From Salsuginibacillus halophilus (GTDB taxonomy: Bacteria > Bacillota > Bacilli > Bacillales > Marinococcaceae): a stretch of 64,000 nt of DNA. The stretch spans positions 124,001 through 188,000 of the forward strand of contig NZ_PYAV01000006.1 in assembly GCF_003014715.1 (NCBI RefSeq). The letters are read 5' to 3'. Position numbers and translations under genes: made by a program. Position 1 is the stretch's first letter; the number at the start of each line of letters is the position of its first letter. The notes under the pieces are model-generated. The model did not search any database and was not told the origin of the DNA. It saw only the letters and a list, made by a program, of their open reading frames with translations. Of the stretch, positions 8,965-16,714 are shown one piece after another.

Positions 8965-9831
8965 ATGAACCAATCGACAACGATGTCTTTTACCGGCGGC
9001 GCCTGGCGCTGGCTCGATCATTCCGTGGACGGGCTCGAATTTGAGCCGCTGGACTCCTTTGCGCTTGATGATACTTTATGTACAACCGTCGGCCAAGGTA
9101 TTTCGCCACCGGCGGCGAGGTTGTGGGTGCATCCGCCTACAGTTGTGCTCGGCATTCAAGACAGCCGGCTGCCGGATGTTAAGGCGGGCATCGAGTTTCT
9201 GCAGGCGGCGGGGTACCATGTGATTGTACGTAATTCCGGCGGGCTTGCTGTGGTGCTTGATGAGGGTGTATTAAATATTTCCCTCATTATGCAGGAGCCA
9301 AAGCAGTTTTCAATTGATGAAGGCTATGACTTCATGTTTCATACGGTGCAGCGGTTATTTGCGGATGCGCCAGGTGCGGTCGAAGCTGGTGAAGTTGTCG
9401 GCTCGTATTGTCCAGGCGCGTATGATGTAAGCATCGGCGGGAAGAAGTTTGCCGGTTTATCGCAGCGGCGGAAAAAAGGCGGAGCTGCGGTGCAGGTGTA
9501 CTTAGCGATGGACGGAAGTGGCAGCGAACGCGCGGAGTTGATCCGGCGGTTTTATGAGATCGCTGACGGCCCGGGAGCGAAGTATGACGTGCCTGTAATC
9601 GAGCCGGAGACAATGGCTTCTCTCTCAGAACTATACGGACACACGCTTGATGTTACAGACGGGATGCAGCGGCTCGAGCAGGTGATGCGTGCAGACGGCG
9701 CCGGCATGACACTTTCTGCGCTTCGTCCAGAGGAAACGGAGATGTTTCAAAAACTACGCGGGCAGATTTATAAGCGTGCGGAGAAATCATTTACGGATGC
9801 TGGTTTAACATGGGAGCCGCTCGATCAATAA
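8965..9831 (+). CDS. lipL: Octanoyl-[GcvH]:protein N-octanoyltransferase
   Basis: 288 residues from ATG 8965, preceded by GGGAG at 9-10 nt. It belongs to the biotin/lipoate protein ligase fold. VGSYCPGAYDVSIGGKKFAGLSQ-type sequence near residue 155 carries the cysteine that in Bacillus subtilis LipL forms the octanoyl thioester intermediate, and the following Lys is conserved. LipL moves octanoate from the glycine-cleavage H protein to the E2 subunits of 2-oxoacid dehydrogenases in lipoate synthesis. It is single-gene here, with repeat copy B immediately downstream. The orthology to ywfL is supported by neighbouring ywfO and pta. Confidence 0.9.
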   Translation: MNQSTTMSFTGGAWRWLDHSVDGLEFEPLDSFALDDTLCTTVGQGISPPAARLWVHPPTVVLGIQDSRLPDVKAGIEFLQAAGYHVIVRNSGGLAVVLDEGVLNISLIMQEPKQFSIDEGYDFMFHTVQRLFADAPGAVEAGEVVGSYCPGAYDVSIGGKKFAGLSQRRKKGGAAVQVYLAMDGSGSERAELIRRFYEIADGPGAKYDVPVIEPETMASLSELYGHTLDVTDGMQRLEQVMRADGAGMTLSALRPEETEMFQKLRGQIYKRAEKSFTDAGLTWEPLDQ

Positions 9832-9834
9832 TGA

Positions 9835-10205
9835 AGAGGATGAAACTGAATCATTATACGTAACCTTTACTTCAGCCGGACGCTTTCCCAAAGGCTTGGC
9901 TTCAGCTAACTTGTTCGATTTGATTGCCAATCGAACAAGTGGATCTTCAGCCTGCGCTTGATCCTCTGGGAGTCGTCGTCTTTCGTTTCGGTCACGTTTC
10001 CATTTGTATACGGAGTCGTTTGATCACTCATGAAGCGTCATAATGGAATTGACCCATGTAAATATTGCTTGATCAAAAAGATCTCTACCATTTATGACAA
10101 TCAAATGACGGAAGACTGACGAACCTCGGCCGCGACGCGACCAGGAACAGCGCCCGCCGAAAAGTGACGTCAGCCCTCGCTTTCTTAAAAGTTTGCCTAC
10201 ATGCT
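9835..10205 (-). mobile_element. MITE-like repeat copy B (right end truncated)
   Basis: This copy is in reverse orientation relative to A and C. The left terminal repeat is present at 10186-10205 (reverse complement AGCATGTAGGCAAACTTTT). The internal hairpin CTTGTTCGATT (9910-9920) with AATCGAACAAG (9929-9939) is intact. The element stops near 9835 without its right terminal repeat, directly after the lipL stop. No terminator hairpin is visible at either edge. Confidence 0.65.
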
Positions 10206-10339
10206 AAAGGAGCTGTCTCAAAAGGTTATAAACATCAAATTTAAGAAAAAAGCACAGGAAATATACGAGACGCCTGCGGAAAGCGCGTATATCCCCCGTA
10301 CCTGTCATTTACATCATATCTTTTCGGTCAGCTCTTGTC
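10206..10339. repeat. Possible degenerate insertion-sequence end beside repeat B
   Basis: The stretch begins AAAGGAGCTGTCTCAAAAG and contains ACGAGACGCCTGCGGAAAGCG. Both resemble ends of Bacillus insertion elements as I remember them. No transposase ORF or second end is visible. Otherwise nothing in this gap before the SDR stop. Confidence 0.25.
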
Positions 10340-11131
10340 TTATAATGCTTTCACCATACCCCCGTCTACAAGTAGTGACTGGCCGGTAATGTAAGTGTTT
10401 GCTTCGGATCCGAGATATACAATCATATTGGCAAACTCCTCCGGCTTACCGTAGCGAGCGAGCGGGATACCGGCGATCGAAGCGGCTTCCACTTCGGCCT
10501 TCGTCTGCCCGGTTTTTTCAGCCTTCGCTTCATCCAATTCTGCCAACCGGTCCGTTGCAATTCTGCCGGGCCCAACGGTATTGATCAAAATATTGTCCGG
10601 GGCCAGTTCCTGTGACAAGCTTTTAGCGAGGCCTGTGATACCGGCACGGAAAGTGTTGGATAAAATTAAGTTATCAATTGGTTGCTTAATGGAGGAGGAG
10701 GCAACATTAATAATGCGGCCGCTTTCCTGTTTACGCATATGTGGCAGCACTTCACGGATCGTCCGGGTGAAACTGAGCAGATTCAGCTCAAACGCCTTCT
10801 GCCAGTCTTCATCAGCGACATCATCAAAACCACCGGCAGGCGGTCCACCTGCGTTATTCACGAGCACATCGACCGTGCCGTTTTGCTCAACAGCTGTTTT
10901 CACAAGCTGCTGAATATCTTTTTCCTGCGTCATATCGCACACCGCATAAGTCACATCCTCATGCCCCGCAGCTGCCCGGATTTCGCCGGCGGCTTTTTCA
11001 AGATCCGCTTCATTTCGTCCGGAAATCACGACCCGCGCCCCTTCTTTAGCAAACTGCTCCGCTGTCGCTTTGCCAAGCCCCCGGCTTGAAGCCATCACTA
11101 TTACTGATTTTCCCTGCAAACCTAAATCCAC
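10340..11131 (-). CDS. SDR family oxidoreductase with atypical catalytic site
   Basis: 263 residues from GTG 11131 (AAAGGAGC at 7 nt upstream). The nucleotide site GSRGLG-type motif reads ASSRGLGKA near the N-terminus, NNAGG follows, and the C-terminal GQSLLVDGG is typical of short-chain dehydrogenases. The catalytic YxxxK is not there: the aligned segment reads LILSNTFRAG, giving Ser in place of Tyr and Arg in place of Lys, with INVASSS still supplying Ser. The IKQPIDNLILSN block marks a known subgroup (the bacilysin protein BacG is a relative by memory) rather than damage. Substrate unknown. Confidence 0.85.
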   Translation of the reverse strand: MDLGLQGKSVIVMASSRGLGKATAEQFAKEGARVVISGRNEADLEKAAGEIRAAAGHEDVTYAVCDMTQEKDIQQLVKTAVEQNGTVDVLVNNAGGPPAGGFDDVADEDWQKAFELNLLSFTRTIREVLPHMRKQESGRIINVASSSIKQPIDNLILSNTFRAGITGLAKSLSQELAPDNILINTVGPGRIATDRLAELDEAKAEKTGQTKAEVEAASIAGIPLARYGKPEEFANMIVYLGSEANTYITGQSLLVDGGMVKAL

Positions 11132-11251
11132 CGCTATCGCTCCTTTTGATATGTAGTAATATTCGCACAACAATTGCACTAAACAGATTATATCATAAGC
11201 ATGCTTTCATCATGTATACATGCGGCTTTTAAGCGCATTCTAGCACCCTTC

Positions 11252-11704
11252 ATGCGCGCCATCGCCTCTTTTATGCGCGTCTCGCCCTTTTTTATGCGCG
11301 CCATCGCCCTCTTTTATGCGCGCCTCGTCCTCTTTTATGCGCGCCTCGCCCTCCTTCATGCGCGCCTCGCCCTCTTTCATGCGCGCCTTCCCCTCTTTCA
11401 TGCGCGCCTCGCCCTCCTTCATGCGCGCCTTCCCCTCTTTCATGCGCGCCTCGCCCTCTTTTATGCGCGCCTCGTCCTCTTTTATGCGCGCCTTCTCCTC
11501 TTTTATGCGCGCCTTCTCCTCTTTTATGCGCGCCTTCTCCTCTTTTATGCGCGCCTCGCCCCTTTTTTATGCGCGCCATCGCCCTCTTTTGTGCGCGCCT
11601 TCTCTTCTTTTGTGCGCGCCTCGCCCTCTTTTGTGCGCGCCTTCTCCTCTTTTATGCGCGCCTTCTCCTCTTTTATGCGCGCCTCGCCCTCTTTTATGCG
11701 CGCC
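11252..11704. repeat. 21-bp minisatellite, about 21.5 copies
   Basis: Tandem units of the form ATGCGCGCCTCGCCCTCTTTT run head to tail with substitutions concentrated at the CTCGCC/CTTCTC positions; three units are 22 bp. Each carries the palindromic core GCGCGC. Because 21 is a multiple of 3, every frame is open, producing artefact frames such as Met-Arg-Ala-Ser-Pro-Ser-Phe heptads on + and Lys/Arg-Gly-Glu repeats on -. No ribosome site or codon bias supports translation. The array ends just before repeat copy C and lies upstream of the SDR gene. Confidence 0.9.
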
Positions 11705-11714
11705 GCCTAACGAA

Positions 11715-11742
11715 AAAACCCCCCGGCACGGCCGGAGGGTTT
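11715..11742. repeat. 28-bp terminator duplication, left copy
   Basis: This 28-bp block is identical to 12339-12366 and contains the GC-rich hairpin that terminates pta. The two copies directly flank repeat C and look like a target duplication that swallowed the terminator. Confidence 0.85.
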
Positions 11743-12338
11743 CAGCGTGTAGACAAACTTTCAAGAAAAGCGGAGGCTGATGTCGCTTTTCGGCGGACGC
11801 TTGCACCCGCAGGGCACAAGTGCGACATCGAATTTGTCTACGCTAAAGCTTGATCTCACCGTGTCTTCTTAGCCCCCGTCACGGCCTCAACTTCCTCGGC
11901 AGAAAGTCACTGCCTGCGGGATTTTCGGCTCGCGCTGTTTTTGGTGGCGTCGCCGCCGGCGCTCGTCAGCCTTGCGTCATTTGCTGGTCATGAATTGTAG
12001 AGAGCTTTTTGCTCAAGCTACATGAATCAATTTCATAATGACACTTCATGAGCGATCAAGCGAACCATAAACAATGGAAATCCTTCATGATCGTTAACGA
12101 ATAAGTAACCAAAACAAAAGACGGCGACTCCCAGAGGATCAAGCGCAGGCTGAAGATCCACTTGTTCGATTGACAATCAAATCGAACAAGTTAGCTGAAG
12201 CCAAGCCCTCGGGAAAGCGTCCGTCTGAGGTGAAGGTTACGTTCATGATTCGGTTTTTTCTCTTAATAAGGCAGCCAGCGGCAGTTGAAGCAGTAAGTTG
12301 TGAGTTAATATTAAGTTTTGCACTCTGTCTACAGCCTG
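11743..12338 (+). mobile_element. MITE-like repeat copy C (full length, 596 bp)
   Basis: The most complete copy. It begins CAGCGTGTAGACAAAC and ends GTCTACAGCCTG, whose reverse complement is CAGGCTGTAGACAGAG, so the ends form an imperfect 16-bp inverted repeat. It carries GAAAAGCG/CGCTTTTC near the left end and the central hairpin CTTGTTCGAT (12161-12170) with ATCGAACAAG (12181-12190). A second TTTGTCTACGCT end occurs internally near 11838-11849, suggesting a nested or duplicated end. It has no coding potential and is bounded by 28-bp identical direct repeats. A trans-acting transposase elsewhere in the genome is presumed. Confidence 0.8.
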
Positions 12339-12370
12339 AAAACCCCCCGGCACGGCCGGAGGGTTTTTCT
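12339..12370 (-). terminator. Intrinsic terminator of pta
   Basis: Read on the minus strand directly after the pta stop: CCCTCCGG pairs with CCGGGGGG (one G-T wobble) around a short loop and is followed by TTTT. The stem pairs better on the minus than on the plus strand, which fits pta as the user. The hairpin is duplicated at 11715-11742. Confidence 0.8.
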
Positions 12371-13393
12371 TTAGGCGTTAACAAGTTCTTCAGCTTTTTC
12401 GCTTACGTCAGTTTTTTTTTCCTGTACGGCCTGCATCGCTGTAATGAGCGAGAGGTTGTAAACGTCATCGACGCTGCAGCCGCGCGATAAGTCATTTACC
12501 GGCTGATTGAGCCCCTGTAGGATTGGACCAACGGCTTCATAGTTACCGAGGCGCTGGGCAATTTTATAGCCGAGGTTTCCGGACTCAAGGCTTGGGAAAA
12601 TGAAGACGTTCGCTTCCCCTTGCAGCGGAGAGTCCGGCGCTTTCTTTTCTGCAACCGTTGGAACAAATGCCGCGTCAAACTGGAATTCGCCATCAATAAC
12701 AAGATCCGGGCGCTGCTCTTGAGCCATGCGAGTGGCTGTGGAAACTTTCTTTGTTTCCTGCGAAGCAGCTGAGCCTTTTGTAGAAAAGCTGAGCATAGCA
12801 ACCTTTGGATCAATGTTGAATGTTTTTGCTGTCTCTGCAGTTGAAATTGCAATTTCAGCCAACTCTTCATCGCTCGGCGAAATGTTGATCGCACAATCGG
12901 CAAAGACAAACTTTTTATCGCCTTTGACCATAATAAAGACACCTGAAGTTTTTGAAATGCCAGGCTTTGTTTTAATAATTTGCAGAGCCGGGCGCACCGT
13001 ATCACCAGTAGAGTGGGCGGCCCCACTTACTAGACCGTCTGCTTCGCCCATGTAAACGAGCATCGTACCGAAGTAGTTCGGTTCAAGCAGTTTTTCACGA
13101 GCTGCTTCTTCAGTTTCTTTGCCTTTGCGGCGCTCAATAAATGCCTGCACCATCTCCTCGAACTTTTCATATGAAGACGGGCTCTCAATCATGCAGTCGT
13201 GCAGCGCAACACCAAGGCGGCGGGCACGCTCTTGCACATCTTCTTCTTCCCCAACAATCAGTGGGCGGACAACTTCTTCGCGGGCGAGTCTTGAAGCTGC
13301 CTGTACAATTCGGTCGTCATCGCCTTCTGGAAGGACAACAATTGGATACGCGGCCTGCACCTGCTCTTTTACTTCAGCAAAAATATCGCTCAC
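12371..13393 (-). CDS. pta: Phosphate acetyltransferase
   Basis: 340 residues from GTG 13393, with AGGAGG 7 nt upstream; length is usual for the short Firmicute Pta. It shows VLPEGDDDRI at the N-terminus, VYMGEADGLVSGAAHSTGDT-type substrate loop residues near 115-135, and SFSTKGSA in the C-terminal domain. Pta interconverts acetyl-CoA and acetyl phosphate in overflow metabolism and supplies acetyl phosphate. It stands alone with its own terminator; ackA is not in the window. A CcpA-type cre lies upstream. Synteny with lipL and hemQ matches Bacillus subtilis ywfJ. Confidence 0.95.
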   Translation of the reverse strand: MSDIFAEVKEQVQAAYPIVVLPEGDDDRIVQAASRLAREEVVRPLIVGEEEDVQERARRLGVALHDCMIESPSSYEKFEEMVQAFIERRKGKETEEAAREKLLEPNYFGTMLVYMGEADGLVSGAAHSTGDTVRPALQIIKTKPGISKTSGVFIMVKGDKKFVFADCAINISPSDEELAEIAISTAETAKTFNIDPKVAMLSFSTKGSAASQETKKVSTATRMAQEQRPDLVIDGEFQFDAAFVPTVAEKKAPDSPLQGEANVFIFPSLESGNLGYKIAQRLGNYEAVGPILQGLNQPVNDLSRGCSVDDVYNLSLITAMQAVQEKKTDVSEKAEELVNA

Positions 13394-13563
13394 AGGAATT
13401 CCTCCTAAAAATTTCGCTACGCTATTAGCTTTTATTTACATAATCCTGAATACGTTCCGTCTGATTTCCACACTTCTAGCATACGCCTCTTGACAAAAAA
13501 AATAAACCAATATGCATAAAATACTAAAAGTGAAAAAATTCACACGTCAATGATGGCAAGTGA

Positions 13564-13577
13564 TTAAAGCGTTTTCA
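13564..13577. promoter_or_regulatory. Catabolite-responsive element upstream of pta
   Basis: TTAAAGCGTTTTCA differs at one position from the cre form TGAAAGCGTTTTCA. CcpA activates pta in Bacillus subtilis from an upstream cre, so activation is plausible. The site is about 170 bp from the start codon and I could not place a convincing pta -10/-35, so the distance is untested. The rest of 13394-13762 is AT-rich with no gene seen. Confidence 0.5.
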
Positions 13578-13762
13578 CGAACGAAACGATGCATATGATG
13601 TATTTTTATACACCTACATTAAAAACAATATAAACAAGTTAAACTGCTCCGCGCTTCTCATTGATTTAAGTTACATGAACTATTGCATGCATTGAACTTC
13701 TATTTCCGAGAACGACGCGCTGTGATAGGATAAATCTACATATTCTACTGAGGAGGTGCACG

Positions 13763-14095
13763 ATGCGTTATTTGACTGCCTTACTTACCGGTCTGCTGCT
13801 GCCGGCGGTGTATGCGCTCGTTACAATTCCACTTACGGGAAGCCTCGAATTATTTTTAGCTGTTACCATTTTTGCTTCCGTTCTCTGCTTTTTACCGATT
13901 CTTATTGTAACCTTAACGAACAGCAATATGCCTAAGCCTACTTTATTTGGTACATCTGCGCCGAAAACGACAGATCAAATTGAAAAAGCAGGTAAAGAGC
14001 TTGATGATCCTAAGGTGCAGTATGCCATTTACTTTGTTCTTGCCGGGATTCCACATTTATTCATCTTTTTTATCGCCGGTCTTATTTTCATGTAA
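13763..14095 (+). CDS. Small membrane protein of unknown function
   Basis: 110 residues with three predicted membrane segments (about 5-22, 28-50 and 87-109) separated by a polar loop of about 35 residues containing FGTSAPKTTDQIEKAGKEL-type sequence. GAGGAGGTG precedes the ATG at a good spacing. I do not recognise the family. It ends 12 bp before the TetR ribosome site, so the two are probably co-transcribed, with the FadH and enoyl-CoA-hydratase-like genes next. Confidence 0.7.
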   Translation: MRYLTALLTGLLLPAVYALVTIPLTGSLELFLAVTIFASVLCFLPILIVTLTNSNMPKPTLFGTSAPKTTDQIEKAGKELDDPKVQYAIYFVLAGIPHLFIFFIAGLIFM

Positions 14096-14113
14096 CGCTG
14101 AGGAGGATTGTGT

Positions 14114-14692
14114 ATGAGCCCAAAGATGGGAATGGAAGAAATCCGGCGCGAGCAGTCGATCGCCGCAGCGCGCCACTGTATTTTAACGTACGGCATGCCG
14201 CATTTCTCCATTAAAGATGTCGCAGCGGCTGCCGGCGTAAGTACCGGCATTATTTATCATTATTTTGCCGGTAAAAATGACTTGATGGCGCAAGTGTTAA
14301 AGGCAAGCTTCAGCGAGACTGAGCGTGCTGTAGAAGAAGCAGTCACCGCCGCTGATACACCGGATGCTAAAGTGAAAGCTTATATTGACACGGTAGCTGC
14401 AGTTCCAAAAGAAAACCCTGATTTTTACCGGCTGTTATTGAACTTTTTAAGTGAGGCACCTTACCGAGAAGAAATTCAGTCGATTGTCGATAAGTTTTTC
14501 AGCAACTTAACCACATTTTTAACCGAACTGTTAGAGGATGCCCAGTCACCGGCCACACCGGATGAGCTGGCGCGGCTCATGATCAGCCAGGCGATGGGAC
14601 TCGGGCTTTACGAAGCGGTGCTGCCGCATCACAATGTGCCTCACGATTCATTTGTTAGAATTTTTCAAACTTATATTGATTCCCGTAAGTGA
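14114..14692 (+). CDS. TetR family transcriptional regulator
   Basis: 192 residues from ATG 14114 (AGGAGG 7 nt upstream; a TTG at 14108 is less likely). The N-terminal helix-turn-helix reads FSIKDVAAAAGVSTGIIYHYF, with the usual Y-H-F recognition end. The ligand domain is unassigned. It lies directly upstream of fadH, whose promoter has an 18-bp dyad downstream of its -10, so repression of the fadH operon relieved by an acyl-CoA or similar ligand is my inference. Confidence 0.88.
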   Translation: MSPKMGMEEIRREQSIAAARHCILTYGMPHFSIKDVAAAAGVSTGIIYHYFAGKNDLMAQVLKASFSETERAVEEAVTAADTPDAKVKAYIDTVAAVPKENPDFYRLLLNFLSEAPYREEIQSIVDKFFSNLTTFLTELLEDAQSPATPDELARLMISQAMGLGLYEAVLPHHNVPHDSFVRIFQTYIDSRK

Positions 14693-14705
14693 AACCCGCT
14701 ATAAT
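14676..14705 (+). promoter_or_regulatory. Sigma-A promoter of the fadH operon
   Basis: TTGATT (14676-14681), 18-bp spacer, TATAAT (14700-14705). The -35 overlaps the 3' end of the TetR gene. Start near 14712. Confidence 0.65.
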
Positions 14706-14721
14706 AATAGAAAGCGTTTTT

Positions 14722-14739
14722 ATAACGAACGTTCAATAT
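14722..14739. promoter_or_regulatory. Dyad operator candidate for the adjacent TetR regulator
   Basis: ATAACGAACGTTCAATAT is a dyad with perfect centre GAACGTTC and matching outer ATA/TAT. It falls about 10-28 bp after the predicted transcription start, a usual place for TetR-type repression. Confidence 0.55.
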
Positions 14740-14764
14740 CCTTTTGAATTCAGGAGGCGGATGT

Positions 14765-16693
14765 ATGGGATATCAACATTTACAACAGTCGTTAAAGCTG
14801 CGGGAAACGGTACTTGAAAACCGTGTGATGATGGGTTCGATGCACGTTGGTCTAGAAGGTGAAGAAAACGGGCTTGAGAAACTGACTGCGTTTTATGCCC
14901 GGCGCGCTTCTGAAAATGTCGGACTCATCGTTACCGGCGGTGCTGCTGTAAGGCCGGAAGGAAGCGGTGGCGGCGATGACTTTATGTCCATCGCAACAGA
15001 TGAAGATGCAGCGTACTGGAAACCGCTCACAAAAGGTGTACATGAAGCAGGCGGTAAAATTGCACTGCAGCTTTTTCATGCCGGGCGCTACGCGTATAAA
15101 GATATGACGGGTATCGATCCTGTAGCTCCGTCAGCACTGCAGTCCCCGATTAACCCTGATGTACCGAAGGCACTGACAGAAGATGAAATTGAAGAAACGA
15201 TTGAGGCATTTGCCACCGGAGCACGCCGGGCCGTCGACGCTGGATTCGATGCGGTAGAGATTATGGGCTCAGAAGGCTATTTAATTAATCAATTCGTTTC
15301 GCCGGTAACCAATCAACGCACCGATGCGTGGGGCGGAAGCTTTGAAAACCGGCTCCGCTTTCCGATCGAGATTGCCCGCCGGGTGCGAGCGGCGGTTGGT
15401 CCGAATTTCCCGGTGTTGTTTCGTATGTCGGGCCTTGATTTAATTGAAGGGAGCACGACCGAGGAAGAAACCCTTGCTTGGGCGCAGGCGCTTGAAGCTG
15501 AAGGCATGGACCTTTTAAATATCGGTATCGGCTGGCACGAATCACAAGTGCCGACCATTTCCATGAAGGTACCGCGCAAAAAGTTTGTGGACGTAGCTGC
15601 CGGCATTAAGCAAGGCGTAAAAATCCCGGTTATTGCTTCCAACCGGATTAACGATCCACAAGATGCTGAAGATGTTCTTGCTGCTGGTAAAGCAGATATG
15701 ATTTCCATGGCACGGCCGTTTCTTGCCGACCCGGAAATCATTACGAAAGGATTTGAAGGACGACGCGACGAAATTAATACATGTATCGCCTGTAACCAAG
15801 CATGTCTTGATCACGTATTTGAAGGGCGCTCGGCGACGTGTCTTGTCAACCCGGAGGCAGGCCGCGAACTCGAACTAACGCTGCCTGTTCCGGAAATGAA
15901 AAAGCATGTATTGATTGTCGGTGCCGGACCTGCAGGGCTTGAAGCAGCGCGCACTGCTGCGCTGCGCGGTCATACTGTGACAATTGCAGATGAGAAAGAT
16001 GAGATCGGCGGTCAGTTAAACTACTCGAAAATTGTACCCGGCAAAGGCGAGTTTTATGAAACGATCCGCTACTTCCGCGTCCAGCTGGAGAAGCTCGGCG
16101 TAAACTTCGCCCTCGGCACACGGATCACCGACGACCACCCGCTTGTTGATGATGCAGATGAAATTGTTGTGGCAAGCGGTATTATCCCGCGCACCCCGGA
16201 GATCCCAGGGGTCGATCAGCCACATGTCATCTCCTACCGGGATGTGTTTGAAGGCCGTGCCGTGCCTGGTGAGCGCGTTGTCGTCATCGGCGGCGGCGGG
16301 GTTGCCTGCGATGTATCACTTTACATGCAGCATGACTCAAGCCGTGAGATCCGCATGCTGCAGCGAAGCCGACGTTTTGCCCGCGGTATCGGGAAAACGA
16401 CACGCTGGGCAACGATCATTGAGCTGAAAAAGCGCGGCGTTGAGATGACCGGTGAAGTAATGTACCAAGAAATTACCCCGGATGGCATTACGTTCAGCCA
16501 CAACGGTGAAACCGTACACCACCCGTGCGATACCATCGTCATTGCTAGCGGTCAGCTTGCGAACCCGGTGCTTTTTGAGGCATTAAAAGCAAAAGGAAAA
16601 CAAACACATTTAATCGGCGGCGCAGAAGAAGCGCTTGGACTGGATGCGAAAAAAGCGATCTATGACGGAACAGTCATCGGCCGTGCGATTTAA
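14765..16693 (+). CDS. fadH: 2,4-dienoyl-CoA reductase type flavin oxidoreductase
   Basis: 642 residues from ATG 14765 (AGGAGG at 7 nt). The N-terminal half is an old-yellow-enzyme TIM barrel (residues about 1-340) with LFHAGRYA and the QFVSPVTNQRTDAWGGS segment. The iron-sulfur site is CIACNQACLDHVF followed by a fourth Cys (CxxC-x3-C-x11-C, about 343-361). The C-terminal half has two dinucleotide-binding loops, VGAGPAGLEAA and VIGGGGVACD. This matches E. coli FadH, which removes conjugated double bonds from unsaturated fatty acids. It is followed by an enoyl-CoA-hydratase-like gene after 21 bp. Other members of the family reduce enones, so the natural substrate is inferred. Confidence 0.88.
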   Translation: MGYQHLQQSLKLRETVLENRVMMGSMHVGLEGEENGLEKLTAFYARRASENVGLIVTGGAAVRPEGSGGGDDFMSIATDEDAAYWKPLTKGVHEAGGKIALQLFHAGRYAYKDMTGIDPVAPSALQSPINPDVPKALTEDEIEETIEAFATGARRAVDAGFDAVEIMGSEGYLINQFVSPVTNQRTDAWGGSFENRLRFPIEIARRVRAAVGPNFPVLFRMSGLDLIEGSTTEEETLAWAQALEAEGMDLLNIGIGWHESQVPTISMKVPRKKFVDVAAGIKQGVKIPVIASNRINDPQDAEDVLAAGKADMISMARPFLADPEIITKGFEGRRDEINTCIACNQACLDHVFEGRSATCLVNPEAGRELELTLPVPEMKKHVLIVGAGPAGLEAARTAALRGHTVTIADEKDEIGGQLNYSKIVPGKGEFYETIRYFRVQLEKLGVNFALGTRITDDHPLVDDADEIVVASGIIPRTPEIPGVDQPHVISYRDVFEGRAVPGERVVVIGGGGVACDVSLYMQHDSSREIRMLQRSRRFARGIGKTTRWATIIELKKRGVEMTGEVMYQEITPDGITFSHNGETVHHPCDTIVIASGQLANPVLFEALKAKGKQTHLIGGAEEALGLDAKKAIYDGTVIGRAI

Positions 16694-16714
16694 CTTATGA
16701 AGGGGGCACCTCGA

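Noticed and set aside
11252-11704. CRISPR array
   Set aside because: Repeats are directly adjacent with no unique spacers, and no cas genes are near.
11201-11806. Several long ORFs on both strands with heptad repeats (Met-Arg-Ala-Ser-Pro-Ser-Phe or Gly-Glu-Gly-Ala-His-Lys-Arg types)
   Set aside because: They come from a 21-bp tandem repeat whose length is a multiple of three, so all frames stay open. No ribosome site or codon bias favours any.
12170-12490. ORFs across repeat C and the pta terminator on both strands
   Set aside because: They cover the non-coding repeat and overlap pta antisense; other repeat copies have stops in the matching frames.
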